Numbered from the stretch's first letter, positions 10,567-23,627 are shown. The stretch: 64,000 nucleotides of DNA from Cyprinodon diabolis (GCA_030533445.1 CM060076.1:24538603-24602602), one strand, 5' to 3'. Notes: generated from the sequence alone by a model not told the origin. A program made the numbers and translations.

Positions 10567-13500
10567 AATGTTAGATGAAACCCAAAGGAAGGTTTAGATC
10601 TTTTAAATTGAAGTTATGTTTAAAGGTTTTCTGCTTTTACAGGTATACTAAAATACAGTGAAACGTGTTCAAATGCAGCTGATTTGTCTGATAAAAGCAA
10701 ACATTTAGTTGTTGTTTATGAGTTAGGCTTATATGTTATTGTATTAAATGTGTTTTAATTAGATGTAAACCATTGTAATCAACAGAAAGAAAGGTTGTAA
10801 AAAAAAGCAGTCTTTGTGTAATTAATCTAAGCAGTATCATTTGTTTTGCTTCATGAATTTAGTTACTAAACGCATAATACATAAACTTACCATATAACAT
10901 AAATGTATTGACTGACACCTGCAATATGCTACCAACACTAGATAACTCTCTTGCTAAATTAACTTAGTACAAACTCAGATTAGATGGTCACTGAGGCCAT
11001 CAATAAAAGCTAGTATTAAAGGGCACAATAGGAAAGCAAACCGCTACCATCAACTCCAGTCCTAAAAATCTAATTGTTATTTAATGAAGAATTTGAGTAA
11101 TTCACATAGAAGAAGGAAGTATAAGGCAGTGAAACAGAAATAATCCCTTTAACTGAAACCCATGAAGAAAATGGGTTAAGCCTTTCTGGAAAGAATAACC
11201 ATCTGATATAATACTCTATCACGCTTGTACAGATCTTTCTTTTATTCCAAAAGCTTTGAAGACTCTGTGCCTTAGGAAAACAATACTCCCAAATGGCCCT
11301 CTGTAGATTTGTAGCTCTGCTGCTCTCAGATGCTATTTAAACGTCATATATAAACCACTACAGTAGAATAGACATAAATGGGGCTTTTTGGAAATATTAG
11401 AGCACTCATCTGATAAAAATCTAATAATACCATTGCTTCATTTCTTGCAACACCATTAAGACACTTACAGTACTCTCCTAAAGTTGCTAGATTATTGGAC
11501 TGACATAACCTGTTTTATAATTAATTAAGATGATAACAAGGTGATCCAATGAAGTACAAGTTTCATACTATATGTGAATTCAAACACTGTATGTAAATTC
11601 AGAAAACGGTGTGACAGCAGTCAAAAAAGGTTGCATTGGTTATAACAATGCCTTACAGAACATTGCAAAGAACCTTTATCATGATGGTTTAATTGTGAGT
11701 AGGAATACGTATGTAGGAACATTTTAATCTTTTAATTGATTTTTCACTGTTCAGGAGTTTCTGGGGAGCTTTATATGTGTCAGTACGTTTGCCCTAAATG
11801 ATGGCTTACTCTGCTCACTTTGCACTGAAATCATGATGAAATAAACCTCATGCATAACAAGCAGCGGCTCCACACTAAACCATACTAGTTTTTGTTACTT
11901 GAGAACATTTACATAAAATGACATAGTCTGCCAATTTGTTATATATAATTTGCCTTTTAAATTGTTATACTTATTACAACTGAAAGTAAAATAATTAATA
12001 AAGGGCTGCTTGATATCTTTATCTCTGAAGCAGCATCTGTATCATAATGAAAACTCTAAATCAAATTAAAACCATCCTTTCAATAAACTTGTTGGGTTTG
12101 CGTATGTTGCATTTTCAACAATTTCTTCAAAGGTTAGGCTCACAAAAGCTGATTATTGTGTGTGTATGTGTGGGGGGTGTTTTTGTTAGTTTTCTTTGGT
12201 CTTTTGTCAACAGTTAATTTGCTTGAAATGTTTTAAAGATAATGGGTAATTTTGTTTCTTGCTATATCAGGTGATTCTGATGAAGGGAGGGGACTGCTCA
12301 GAGAAAGTTAGAAATTTATTAATTTGCATGTTTAAAAGCATCACTGAGGACGGGGGAGAAAATGGAAAGCAATGGAGGAAAGGGCCGTGGGAGCTCAGTC
12401 ATTCATTAAAAATGATTTGTATGTTTAGATGTCTTCCCCTGCAGGATATAATTCAGTTAAAGAACAGACACCCGTGGGAAGATTCTTTAAATGTCCGTTT
12501 TAATAGATCTTTAGATGGAAAAACAGATAGAGAAACATCAACTGTAGGAAATCACATTAAATATTCCGTCCCAGAATATTGAACATATATTTAAGATTTT
12601 AACATGTACACCTCTGGGAACTTTACTAAACTTAATTCTATCGTTCTCAGGTTCTCATCATAAGCCATTTTGTTTGTTAGTATCTATTCAGACCTTGCAG
12701 TTTAATCATATGAGAAATGACAGTTGGCCACCTTGTCAAAGCCCTATTATGTCCCTGCAACGCTGCTGCCATCTTTATGCTTATATCCATTAAACTGATT
12801 AGTGCTCTGCATTAAGTGCAAGCTGCTATTATTGAAAATAAAAGAAACAACATGTTGCTATAGAGACTATTTGTTCATGCCCAATCTAATAAGTGACTCA
12901 TATAATGAAATTTTGAAACTTGATTAGCATTAGCTCAAATTATTTGCCCTACCAGTATCATTAAAATGTCTTGGTTTGTGGATTTATCTTTTTTGGCTTT
13001 AAAAACTTCCCATATTCTCATTTAACGCTTTTGCAAGGCCCTTTAAAATTCCATTCAGCTTCATAAACATCTGTTCCAGTTAAATTTGGAAATCAGATTT
13101 TGTTTTAGTTCATTAATCTACTGATTTGTGTATTCTTCTGTTCTTTCTTGTGCATTGTTTTTGTGCTCTTCTTTTCTGGCCTTCCCTCTACATCACGTGT
13201 GCATGTCAAAGCAAGCACACAACAGAAGTTGACATTTTCCCTTCCTCAAAATTTATCTTTCTGCACAGAAGTACTGAAACACCAGAGGCTCCCGTCAAAA
13301 CTGCAGAAGTCTGTCTTTTCTCACAACAGGCCCATTGTGACTCAGCTGAAATGCCATATACAGGCAAAGGGTAGAAACAAATTGTTTTAAGAATATATTT
13401 GTTAGGTTGAGAAAATGTAGGGTAGCATCACTAGGGGCAATAATGAGAAAGCATTTTTTATTTATTTTTTATTTTTTGCTTATCTTTTATGATAGGGCTG

Positions 13501-14600
13501 AAATGACAAGAAAAGGCAGAACAACATAAAACCTAAAATTAAAGAAATAGAGTTGCTGTGTCAGGACATAAAACACTTGAAAATAAAAGTGAAGGAAATA
13601 ATAAAACAATAAATAAATAAAACCAATACAGACAAAAAGACCTATGACAGTGTTTTATTGTGCAAAGAGCTTATAACTTTACATTTTTGTAATATGATGG
13701 ATTAACAAGAAAATAATTCTGCTTTCAGAATATCAACCTAATTAAATGCTCATTCTGCAATGTTTTTGAAATGTTAGTATTATGGCTATGATTGTTTACT
13801 GTTCCTATGTTGTGGTTCTTTCACCTGGGGGAGTGGCTTGATCGCAATCTTCAGGTCCACCACTGGGAATATAAGGAACTATCTCTATACCACTGTATGC
13901 CTGATGTTAATTTTTTTGGGGAAGAAATAAAGCCAAATAGTAACTCATTGAGATCCTATTTGAGTTTTGGGATATCTTGTTCTCACAAGAGAAAGTAAAG
14001 ATCAGAAAAATGACCCAGTTGATAATCCATCTGACTCCAATACAGCTGTTTTTTTTCAACTGATAGCCTCAGAATTTTATTTTGTAAAAAAACACCTAAA
14101 TTATGTTTTTCCCTCCCAAAGAATAGTAAGCATACTAAACTATAATGTGTTAAAATATAACAATGTATTTCCTGAGAAAATAAATGCCTTAAAATCCTTT
14201 CTGTTTTATCACTCGTGTGTGCCCGATCTACACCGGAAATGGGATCCTACGCTACTTCATGGAGCTAACTTTTTTGGCTTTCGATTTAAACATAAATCTA
14301 GTCTTTTGAGTTTTATGTTTTCTTTTGTGCTAACTTTATGGTTTATAGGTTGATAACCTAAAGAAAAAAAGCAACAAAAATGCAGATAAACATGGTTTAA
14401 TCATATTTTGCCGGACTGCTCTGAGCATGTCCAAGGATAACGTCAGACAAGCCGTTTGACGGAGAAAATGTAAAAAAGCATCAAAATTGTTTCAGAAAAG
14501 TAATAACACATTTTTTTAAAGATGTGCATTAGAATTCTTTAGTGAGTTAAGGAAAGAAATAAGTAATTTTAGTACCATAATTAGATTATTTATTATTTAT
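10567..14600. other. No gene recognised; possible conserved non-coding patch
   Basis: AT-rich sequence. About 12690-12960 is more complex and balanced, with short developmental-enhancer-like AT motifs, and could be a conserved non-coding element; this cannot be tested here. The open frame at 12259-12582 follows a cag-gtg junction-like site but has no recognisable domain. The 128-residue frame at 13967-14353 is AT-driven and not protein-like. Confidence 0.35.
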
Positions 14601-14625
14601 GGCGGTAAAGTCTGACTTTACCGCC
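14601..14625. repeat. Perfect 11-bp-arm hairpin
   Basis: ggcggtaaagt and actttaccgcc are exact reverse complements separated by ctg. It is isolated in AT-rich DNA and its role is unknown. It could be the remnant of a palindromic transposon end. Confidence 0.8.
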
Positions 14626-16546
14626 TTCAGTGAAAAGTTAGTGAGCTAGCCGCTTCATTCTCCAAAACACAGGGACTCAGATGCAGCAGTTGCAGCTCTC
14701 TGAGTACAGTTGTTTTCCACATTGATTGACATGATTCATGAATGCATGGAGCTCCCACTGATCTCAGCATGGTATAAGCACACCTATTGGACACACCCCC
14801 AGCGTCACAAAGTAGAGAAAACTAAAAGATTTTCATTTAGATTTTCATTGTAATTAATAAAAATTAAAAAAAATTCTGATTAACTGAAAAGGCACATGCA
14901 TTTATACTTCACATGGTCTTTAAAGCAAATAAAAGATAAATTAATAAATAAAAGGATTTAATTAACAGGGATTATGCTGTTGGTAATTCAGGTGATTTTA
15001 ATCTACTTTTCAGAAGCCTCCGAGTTAGATATTATTCAGTTGAAATCATGCTTTTTTGTAGTGTAAGGCTTGTACATGTAAATAAAATCTATTTCAGGAG
15101 TGTGTAGAAATGCGCAAAAGAAGTTCAATTTAAGTGAGTAAAAATGCAGTAGAAAATTCTCTATGATAATCTCTTGAAAGAATTACGAAATTCCTGAACA
15201 GTTTTCAGAGTAAACAGAACATCTGTGTAGTAGGAAATTAGAAGCTGTAATTAAAATGAATAGTGTTTGCTATTGGGTGACAGATTATACACACTCAACA
15301 ACAAATTCCACTCTCTTGACAGCTCTTGTGAAAGCTGCAAAACAACAGAGATTTTATTGCTGCAATTATCTTTGATTTATTATTGAAATTGCAGTTTTAC
15401 AGTTACCCCTCCAACCACTTAGTATTCGGCTAAACACTGATTTTTTTTTTTACAAACAAGTCTTTAGAGTTCTTAGTCCCTTAAACTGAAATTACTTTTA
15501 GTAATTTATTGTATCACTTGCTAACAAGCCAAGCAACAGAAAAATATGCACTGCAAACAGAATAAAACAAGCTAATTATTTTGTAAAATAAGCGATCACA
15601 AAAAAGGCTTGTTGTCAGGTGAAGTCATGTTCAAACTGCTGGCATCAGTGGTAATCCCTCAGAGAAATGTCTGCTGTGGAAAAGCTTCTTTATATAAGAA
15701 AGGCTGGCTCTGCAAAAACACAAAACCCCAAATGGGAAGAAGAGACTAGAAAACAAAACAAATCAAATTCTAATGCCAAACAGCTGTCATTTAAAAAACT
15801 CTTTTTTTTTTACTAGACCTTAACAGATGGCGTCAGTTTCTAGCTGTCACTCAGAAAACCATGCAATTTTGCAATCACTTATACATCATCATTTGAGCTG
15901 AAGGTAACATTTCAAATGCATGTGGCACAACCTACACATCGCTGGTGAAATACAGCGTTGAAAGAACAAGATGATTTAAACAGTCAATTTGCTTCACAAT
16001 GCACTGCTGTTTTAAAAATAGCCAGGCCTGTAAAGCCTTTTAAATGGCTTGGCTTGTTCTGGGCTTGTTCATTTAGCCTGATCAGCCTCCTGCAGCACAA
16101 TGAGCTAAAAATTGCCCCTCTCTCTCCGTTCAGGGATGAGGATTTTTGGAAAACTGCAGACTGGTGATGTATTCCATAGTGTAAACATTCTGCTAAATTT
16201 TGGGGGAAAAACTATGCTATTCATGATATAGCACGTTTAAAAATTTAAAAGATATGACGAAATAGCTTAAGATTTTCAGTATTACAAAACACATGTTGAA
16301 ATTATATGTTGTTATGATATGTTGTATGTCTCTTTGGTTTTTTTTTCAAAGCCCTGACAGAGAAGGACAAACCAATATTTCGAAAACTATAAATCACACA
16401 TACAAATTTGTCTGCATTAATATCCAAAACCCAGCCATTTTTTTAATATGACTTTGTCACCAAAGCTTCAAAGTTTAATTAGAATTCTATGCAAAAGACT
16501 AGTGCATATGATTAGCACATAGTGGAAGAAATCTTTTACATGTTTC
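14626..16546. other. No gene recognised
   Basis: AT-rich. The part at 15860-16170 has higher complexity, with mixed-composition blocks of the kind seen in conserved non-coding elements. This is only an impression. Confidence 0.35.
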
Positions 16547-17310
16547 TGTCAAGCTCAGAACAAACGAACCATTATTCGAGGCGGAAATACAGATAGATTT
16601 AAAGAAATGTTATTAAAGACGGAACTGCAGTGAACAGGGTCACCTTCTAAGGCAGGAACCTTTGCAGGAGGAGACCATAAGTTAGTGACCACATTAATCT
16701 GGCGAAGGATGATAATGAATGTGTGAGTCAGTAACCTGGTCTTAAAGTTCCTGCCCAGAAGGTGAGGTTGGTTCCAGTCGAGAGGTTGCCAACGAGCCGT
16801 GGTGGGCACCGCTCAGAGAGTCCCAAGCACTGGTGTCTTGGAGATCAGGTGACAGGCAGGAGATCAGAACCATGCAGAAAAAGGAAGGCAGGATAATCCA
16901 GGTGGTGAAGCCAAAGCCGGAGTTAAAGATGTGCTCGATAGTTAAAGCCAGGAGATCAGAGGTCCGAAGAGGTGCTGAAGGAAGATCCAGGACTCAGTCA
17001 GGGAACAGTTCAAGGTTCAGTCAACAGACAGGCAGAAATCCAGCAGGAGTCGTCAGGCAGGTCAGGCAAATAGATCAGAATCAGGACAGGCAGGCTCAGA
17101 GATCCAGAGGCAGAACGGGTCAGGATCAGGCAATCAGAAACACTTAGGTACGCCAGAGATCTCTCACCAAAGGCTCAAACAATGTGGCGCTCATCTGGTT
17201 TAAAAGGCTGGTTAAACAGAGGCTGAAGTAGGTGGATTGATGAACTGTAATGAAAACTTGCCGGAGATAAGCAGGTAATGAGACCAGACTTCTGCAACAC
17301 GGTCATGGCA
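16547..17310 (-). mobile_element. Probable solo LTR, minus strand
   Basis: On the minus strand the segment begins TGCCATGACCGTG and ends GAGCTTGACA, giving TG...CA termini. The flanks are GTTTC (16542-16546) and GTTTA (17311-17315), a 4-of-5 target duplication. Inside is pyrimidine- and CTG-rich sequence (minus strand) like other teleost gypsy LTRs, and a ccttttaaacc TATA-like site. No gag or pol is adjacent. The 104-residue open frame on the plus strand is the glutamine/arginine-rich complement of this LTR and is not a gene. Confidence 0.65.
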
Positions 17311-17315
17311 GTTTA

Positions 17316-18414
17316 CTCTTTTTTTTAATAAAAATTTCTCTCTGTCTGTTTTTTCTATTCTTCCCTCCAAGTAAGTGTACCAAACCCTGCATGAAGTGGG
17401 AGAACATGCAAACTAAATGCAGAAAGTCCCAAGTTGGATTTGTAATAAAATACTTTGTTTTGACATTATAAGGCAACAGTGGTGTCATCTTCAGCTCCTA
17501 CTTGCATTATATAAATGTCTTTAGACCACTTTAATCTGTTTTAAATACCTTTTTAATAGTGTAATGCTGCAAATGCATTATATTGTTTGTGACAAATTAT
17601 GAATTCAGGTGTACTCAACATAAGTAATCTGTATACTTTTTAGTGAATTTTATTTCTTTCAGAAAACCTTTTTTTTTAAAAACATTTATCATTATCTTCT
17701 GTCCCATAGCATAAAAAAGCCAATGAGTTTTTTTGTAATACCACAATATGAAAAGGACCTCAAAGGGTATCAGTTCTTTAGCAGGGCAGGATATCTGTTA
17801 ATCTGACCACTTTGGAATTACAACAAATACTGTGTAACCAAAGCACTGATTAGATTAACATCACAGTGAACCATACGGTCATGTTACCGGAGACATGGAT
17901 CTGTTGATTTGATCTACTGTATCTCTTGAAGGGATGGCATCACTAGGGACTTGCTGATGAATTTTCTGTCCCACATTTCCTAGAAGAAGAGAAAGAAGTA
18001 TTCAAATTAGGAGTTTAACTGTACAGCTCTCTTACTGGTCAATAGCATCTTTTTGTGATCAAAAAACACCAGACTGAAATATTTTGTGATTTAACACTGT
18101 TGTTTTTTTTCTTTGTTGTCTTTTTACTGCTGAGATAAACAAAAGACAAACAAAACAACATTTTTTAAAGACAGGGAAATGTTAATTTTGGAGGCATGCA
18201 CACAAGAGGTTCCTATGCTTTGCACCTCAGAACCCACACAAGGGGGCTGTATGCTGGTTAAAGGAGAACAAACACTTTGTAATTAGAAATTAGGTGAGTA
18301 TACAGTGCCAACAAATGAAAATCTGCAGACATTATATTTTAAGTGTAAAAAATAATGTTACAACCTTATAGTAGATAATCTATGACCCCTGCATTGGAAA
18401 GCACTGTTCCGCAG
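17316..18414. other. No gene recognised
   Basis: AT-rich sequence with T-runs. No supported feature. Confidence 0.4.
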
Positions 18415-19491
18415 GCATCAAGTTCCTCTTCAGTTCCTGAGCTGGACTGAAGAGCACCTAGAGGGCTCAGGAATTAGAGAGCGCTAGGATAACACAGGAA
18501 CTAGAATAACTTAGGAACTAGAGAGTGCCGGGAAGGTGCAGGAACTAGAGAGCGCTAGAATAACTCGGAAGCTAGAGATCAATAAGATAACTCAGGAACT
18601 AGAGAGCGCTTGAATAACTTCAGGAACAAGAAAGCGCTAGGATAACACAGGAAATAGAATAACTTCGGAATCAGAGAGTGCAGGAAAGACGCAGGAATCT
18701 TCAGTGTACAGGGCCCTTGTAAGCACAGAACCCTTTGAGAGTGTAGGAACCTTGTGAGCACAGGGACCTTATGTGAGCTCAGGGACCCTTGAGAGCGCTA
18801 GAACCTTTGAGGGCCCAGGAGAGAGAGCAGGAACCTTGTGAGCACAAGAACTTTGTAAGCGCCCAGGAATGTTGCGAGCACAGGGACCTTGAGAGAGTGC
18901 AGGAACCTTGTGAGCGCTGGAACCTTGTGAGCGCTGTAGGAGTGCAGGAACCTGATGAGCGCAGGACCCTTAAGAGAGCAGGGCAGCGACAGCTGCTAGA
19001 AGAGTGGCAGTGGCTTGGCCACATGGAGTCAGCAGATGATGGCCCAGGCGTGGCAGACGGCAGAGCAGCAGAGCTCGATGAAAGCATCATGGAGGATTAC
19101 CTCAGCGAGGCAGAATCATCCAATGACGACACAGTTTTGTCTCCTGCGGCGGGCGTGACCCCAGCAGAACAGAGCCAGAGGCGGGCGTTGCAGAGGGTCC
19201 TTGCTTTCGGCAGCTGCGGGACCTTGGGGGAGAGGAGGTCCCGTTGGGTGCGGTCTATAGAAGGTATTGGCAGGCGCCTCGATCCACTTGACCTCTTCAG
19301 ATCCCCAGGTTGGACAGGAGTTCTGTTTTGTCCTTGAACTGGTCCCACAGGACCCCTACCGCACTCAACCAAATCCACGGCAGGTTGAGGTAGGCACATG
19401 TGTCCAGCTGTCCCCTCAGCTTTTCAAATAAGGACTCCAAGCTCTGTGTGCGTGTCAGGTTCATCTTTGGCCGGTTCATACTGTCAGGATT
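18415..19491 (-). pseudogene. Gypsy-type gag-leader fragment with expanded coding minisatellite
   Basis: Immediately downstream of a minus-strand LTR (19492-19956), the minus strand reads MNRPKMNLTRTQSLE and then a leucine/tryptophan-containing segment before a stop. Other frames continue with proline- and leucine-rich sequence, so frameshifts are likely. From about 18985 to 18415 the sequence becomes an irregular tandem repeat, about 20-27 bp per unit: aggaaccttgtgagcgc in the inner part and aggaactagagagcgctag further out. Translated on the minus strand it repeats LTRFLCSQGSC-like peptides. Position next to an LTR end suggests this is the start of a retroelement gag region. No capsid, zinc knuckle or pol was found. 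The plus-strand 182-residue open frame is its complement. Confidence 0.5.
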
Positions 19492-19956
19492 TTTCTGTCA
19501 GGATCTTTCCCAGAATGCACACCACACACGGAGCTGGTCTTGAAGGTTTATTGAAAGTTATGAGTTGTGTATGAAGGTAACCAGAGGCTGTAGCGGACTA
19601 GTACTGAAAGTGTAGATGTGAGCATCAGCTGTAGTAATCCACAGGGAGACTTCCTGGAGAAACAGAGGCTACAGTAATCCGCAGGACAACAGAGTGAGTG
19701 ATAGGTGAAGCAGAGTCTGTAATAAACTGGAAGCACAGAATCTGACTGACGAGGTGTTGGGTTAGTAGTGACTGAATACAAACCCGCGGGGAAGAATGCG
19801 GTTTTTGTGGAGAGGCTGGCTGGTGGAGTCAGTATTGACTTATTGGTGCTTAACAGGTGTGAATAATTGCTGAGGGAGTGGAGGCAGAGCTGTGTGAGAG
19901 GAGGAGGTACTGGAAAATAGCAGGAGGTGATAGCCAGGCCAAAACAAAACATCACA
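19492..19956 (-). mobile_element. LTR of a gypsy-type element, minus strand
   Basis: On the minus strand it runs from TGTGATGTTTTG to GAAAAATCCTGACA, with AATAAA (plus-strand tttatt at 19547-19552) about 55 bases before its end. A GATCCTGACA sequence repeated just inside suggests a short duplication at the LTR edge. The sequence that follows (gtatgaaccggcc) sits where a primer-binding site should be and leads into a gag-like frame. No partner LTR was found on the other side, so the element is truncated. Confidence 0.6.
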
Positions 19957-20207
19957 ATTTGAAATTCAGTATTTTCATAATTCATGGTCTTGTATTCATA
20001 GTCTTTGTTGCACATAGACTATGCATAGGTAGCTAGCGCAGATCTAGAGAACTGTTTAACTGAGTACACTGTAATTTTTTAACAGTCTTCTGAAGATGAA
20101 GTTCATTCTTATCCATACTGTTCTTCATATTATGAAGACTTTTTCTTTGTGAAACCATCTCTAGTGCTTTTTTTTCCTAGAGCTTTTAGTCCATAGAATA
20201 GAGCACT

Positions 20208-22213
20208 CATGGGCGTAGGTTTGCATAGGGACCATAGGGACATGTCCCTACCAAAATTTTGAACCGACCTAATTGTCCCTACCAATAATTGGATTTGAGC
20301 AACATGTTTATAATTTACAGCAGTAGTTGTTGCAGCAGTGGCTTCTTTTCCTCTCGCAGCTCCTCTGCCTGGTCTCTCCTGTCCCTTTCACGTTGCAGCA
20401 CATGGAACTGTGCTGCGCTGTTTAACTCCACTCTCATTGGTTGTTCTGCCTTAGGTCCCGCCTTCTCTCTCTCTGACAGGCTGTTTTCTAGTCTGTCTGT
20501 GCTTGGAGCACAACATTGAAAATGTATTCACACTAGAATGCTGCGGTTACTGCAATTAATATTAGACTGCAAAACTAGTCCCAATAAAAAAAAAGGAATA
20601 TCATGTACACTAAAAAACAAAAACCTTTTTCTTTTTTTTCTTTTTTTAAACAAAATATTCTGAGTCAGCCAGGAGTTCTGAAGACTGCTGGAAAAATGGG
20701 CAAATAAAGGCTGTAAGCCATCAACATTTCTGATTCTTAGCCACAGCCAATTAAGAAATAAAATGTGAGGGTTTCCTGTTTACCGATATTTAGTTGCTAT
20801 TACTGTTTTCATTTTTTGATGACTCTTTCAGGTATAATTATTAGCAGGTGTTATTTCCTTTATAGAGTAGCCTATAACAACAAGAAATGGTGCCTAAACA
20901 TTTGCTATTTTTTGTTTAAATAGCATAATTAGGGTTCCACATAATAATAATAATTTAATTGGCTATTTATACTTCTAGAAATAGGATAAAGACAAGAACA
21001 AACAGAGGAAGAATATAAACATTGATTTTATCTTACATAGATTTCCACACAGTCTATAAGTAAATTAGTACAAACATTAATGTCTGGTAAAAATGCTTGA
21101 ATCTAACTGTTTATTTTGGATATTATTAAATTACAGATAAGATAGTGTTATATTGTCTTTTATAATTGTTAAAAGTGATTTTATATTTTAATACACTTAG
21201 GCTCATGCTCAGTGTTGTGTTTGTAGATGATGCCACTAAAAAAGAAAACAGACATAAGGAGCAATTTAAACAGTCAGACAGTAAGCAATATAGGACAATG
21301 ATAAAAGGTTGTGTTACATTTAATCCTTTACTATTAAAAATGCACTTATACATTATATGATTATAGGAAACAGAGATATCCAGTAATAATGATGCAGGGC
21401 AGCTTGTAGGTGAAGCAGCTGGCTTTTCAGTGCTTCAGGTGATGTCTAAATAAACCAGGTCATCCTAAAATATTTCCTCTTGAGTTCTGGATGAAGAATA
21501 TTGACAGACAAAAACAGTTTTTTTATCTTATAAATTATATATATATGTTGTATTTTTAAAATTTTGGTATAATTACTGATCTAAGTGGGTTGCTCTGTCG
21601 GAGAAAGGCATATTTTACATTTTTATTATGTTTTAGAGTCTCTATTCTCCAGTTAATGATGAATCACTCACTAAATTAGTTGACGATTATTGAAATAATC
21701 AATTAATACGATTCCTTTTTCCAGTCCCAGATAAAATACATGAAATGGGCTACACAGAGTAACTACAGCCCAGATGTTCCACTTTTATAGTGAAGTTAAT
21801 ATTTTAATGAATGTATTATTTTGCTTGATACAGAGAGAGCATAGTAGGTAAAAATATAAGAGTGGGGTTTAGCTCTGCACAATTCTATACCTTCAGAAGA
21901 AAATACTGTATTTACCTTCTCTCTTAGTCGTTCAAATGAAACCATTTTCAAAGTGGAAAACAGTCCTAATTCCACATTGATCAGAGCCAGTGATACTTCA
22001 AACATTAATATCTAATTGAGCATCTAATGAGTGTAGTGCTTATACAATTTTTATTAATGTAGCAAAATGATGCTTTTCTATTTTAACAATGAATTCCTCT
22101 TATCAGTACGGATCCTCACACCGTGCATAAAAAAGGACATGCATATTGCATAGCACCAATGACAACCGACTGATAGTGTCCCTACCAAAGTTCAAATCAA
22201 ACCTACGCCCTTG
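20208..22213. mobile_element. hAT-type DNA transposon, non-autonomous, 2.0 kb
   Basis: The termini are CATGGGCGTAGGTTTG (left) and CAAACCTACGCCCTTG (right), an inverted repeat with one mismatch and the CA...TG ends usual in hAT elements. It is flanked by a perfect 8-bp target duplication AGAGCACT (20200-20207 and 22214-22221), the hAT length. Subterminal tgtccctacc motifs occur at both ends, and a 14-bp palindrome agggacatgtccct lies at 20236-20249. No transposase frame was recognised, so mobilisation would need a related autonomous copy. Internal open frames (20289-20519, 21166-21360) are not protein-like. Confidence 0.88.
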
Positions 22214-22221
22214 AGAGCACT

Positions 22222-22745
22222 CCTTTATCAGCTTGTGAGATTCTTTAAATAATTTGCTGTGATGCTGTAACCCCAGCAATCTGTGGAAGAAGAGATCAGA
22301 CCCTCTACAACAGACTTTTAGAAGACATGTAGCATTTTGCTGCAAACACTGAAGGACCTAAGCTTCGTTGAGAAGTACAGTCTGCACTCTATTCTTTTAG
22401 ATGGCCTCTTTCTTGTTTTGTTCAGATTCAGATGATTGTTTCCCCACCTTCCCAAAAAGTGCTTCATCAGCTCTATATACTCAGCTTCTTGCCATATTTT
22501 ATGCACCCAATTACTGCAGAGTAATCTGAACATTTCTGAAGATGACAGGACTCTGTCTTGTCCTGGACTTTGGAGGAGTACAGAGTAACAGGAATGGTGA
22601 GAGTACAATCCTCTGTGTTTTTGAAGCAGGTGTATGATGGCATCTTCAACTACAAGACAATAAACAAACTGCAGGGGGTCCTGATAGCTGCTTGTTTGCA
22701 TGCTCAGGTGAACTGGCAGGAGTCTATTCCTGATGTGGACTGTTA
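22222..22745 (-). pseudogene. Rex1-like LINE reverse transcriptase remnant
   Basis: The minus strand reads DPLQFVYCLVVEDAIIHLLQ, then after internal deletions NNHLNLNKTRK and SRLYF-like / LRSFSVCSKMLHVF. These are blocks from fish CR1/Rex1-group reverse transcriptase ORFs (as recalled), in the correct order. The catalytic YADD region between them is missing, and frame breaks follow. The right hAT target duplication abuts it at 22221. Sequence at about 20040-20199, left of the hAT element, may be its continuation (minus-strand ILWTKS...KKST), which would mean the hAT element jumped into this LINE. Confidence 0.7.
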
Positions 22746-23623
22746 GAACAACAATTCTATAGTCTGTATTCTATTTCAACCAATGCAATTCTCTACCAGA
22801 TAAATTGTATGTTATTCTAAATGGGATTCCATTTTGTATAATGTTTATACATTGGAATGGATGATTTTGAATTGTAAAGTATGATAATAAGGACAACTTA
22901 CTATTGGCTATATTTAAAGTTCTGTGGGGTTTTTTACCTAATGGTCACTTCTACCTTTGTGGGATGGCATTTAATTGTTTATACATAATGATAGAGTTCT
23001 GCCATGTAGTCAAACAATTAAGAAATGGGTTGGACCACCCTCCTGGTGGACCCAAATCCAGGACTGATGAGGGGAATTACGCTTCATCAAATAAAGTGAA
23101 CGCTATTACTGGGTTATTGCTAATGCATGTTAGGGGCACTTCCATCATTTCCATAGCAGTGGTGCAAATGTGCAGTGTAAATGGCATCTCTTAATTCATT
23201 GATCATGTTATGGCAATGTTCAACATGTGCATAAAATCCTGTGGCATTGAGATTTAGATGGAGCAAATGACAGACCTGTGATGCTGATACATACACAGCA
23301 TATTAAACAAAAGGTAAGTTATATGTTTTTGGTAGTTTCAATGGTCTTATAATGTTCTCCTTTTTCATTACTGGATTCTCCCAGTGGTTCACACAGCATA
23401 GGTAGCTACAAAGGTAGCAATTGATGTGCTTATTGATCCGTATTCCCACTTAAATGATCAACTTTGCAGTTTAGAATGAAGAAAAATGAGAAAGATTTTT
23501 TGCCTGTATTGTAACTCATTTAATATCAGTTAACCTTTATTTCATCGGAGAGATCACATGAAGATTGATAATCTCTTTCAGAGGTCAAAAAAAACAAACA
23601 ACATAATTCATAAATAAAATGCC
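22746..23623. other. No gene recognised
   Basis: The plus-strand open frame at 22904-23194 has no domain I recognise. The sequence could be older repeat DNA. Confidence 0.35.
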
Positions 23624-23627
23624 TTAA

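Noticed and set aside
13967..14353. 128-residue plus-strand open frame
   Set aside because: Composition reflects AT-rich DNA (F, L, N, K); no domain, start context or splice support.
16833..17147. 104-residue arginine/glutamine-rich plus-strand frame
   Set aside because: Lies wholly within a probable minus-strand solo LTR rich in CTG and CCTG words.
18789..19337. 182-residue plus-strand open frame with EPCERxNLVSA repeats
   Set aside because: It is the complement of a minus-strand retroelement leader and its minisatellite.
22318..22701. Functional gene on the minus strand
   Set aside because: It is a reverse transcriptase remnant with internal deletions and no catalytic motif.
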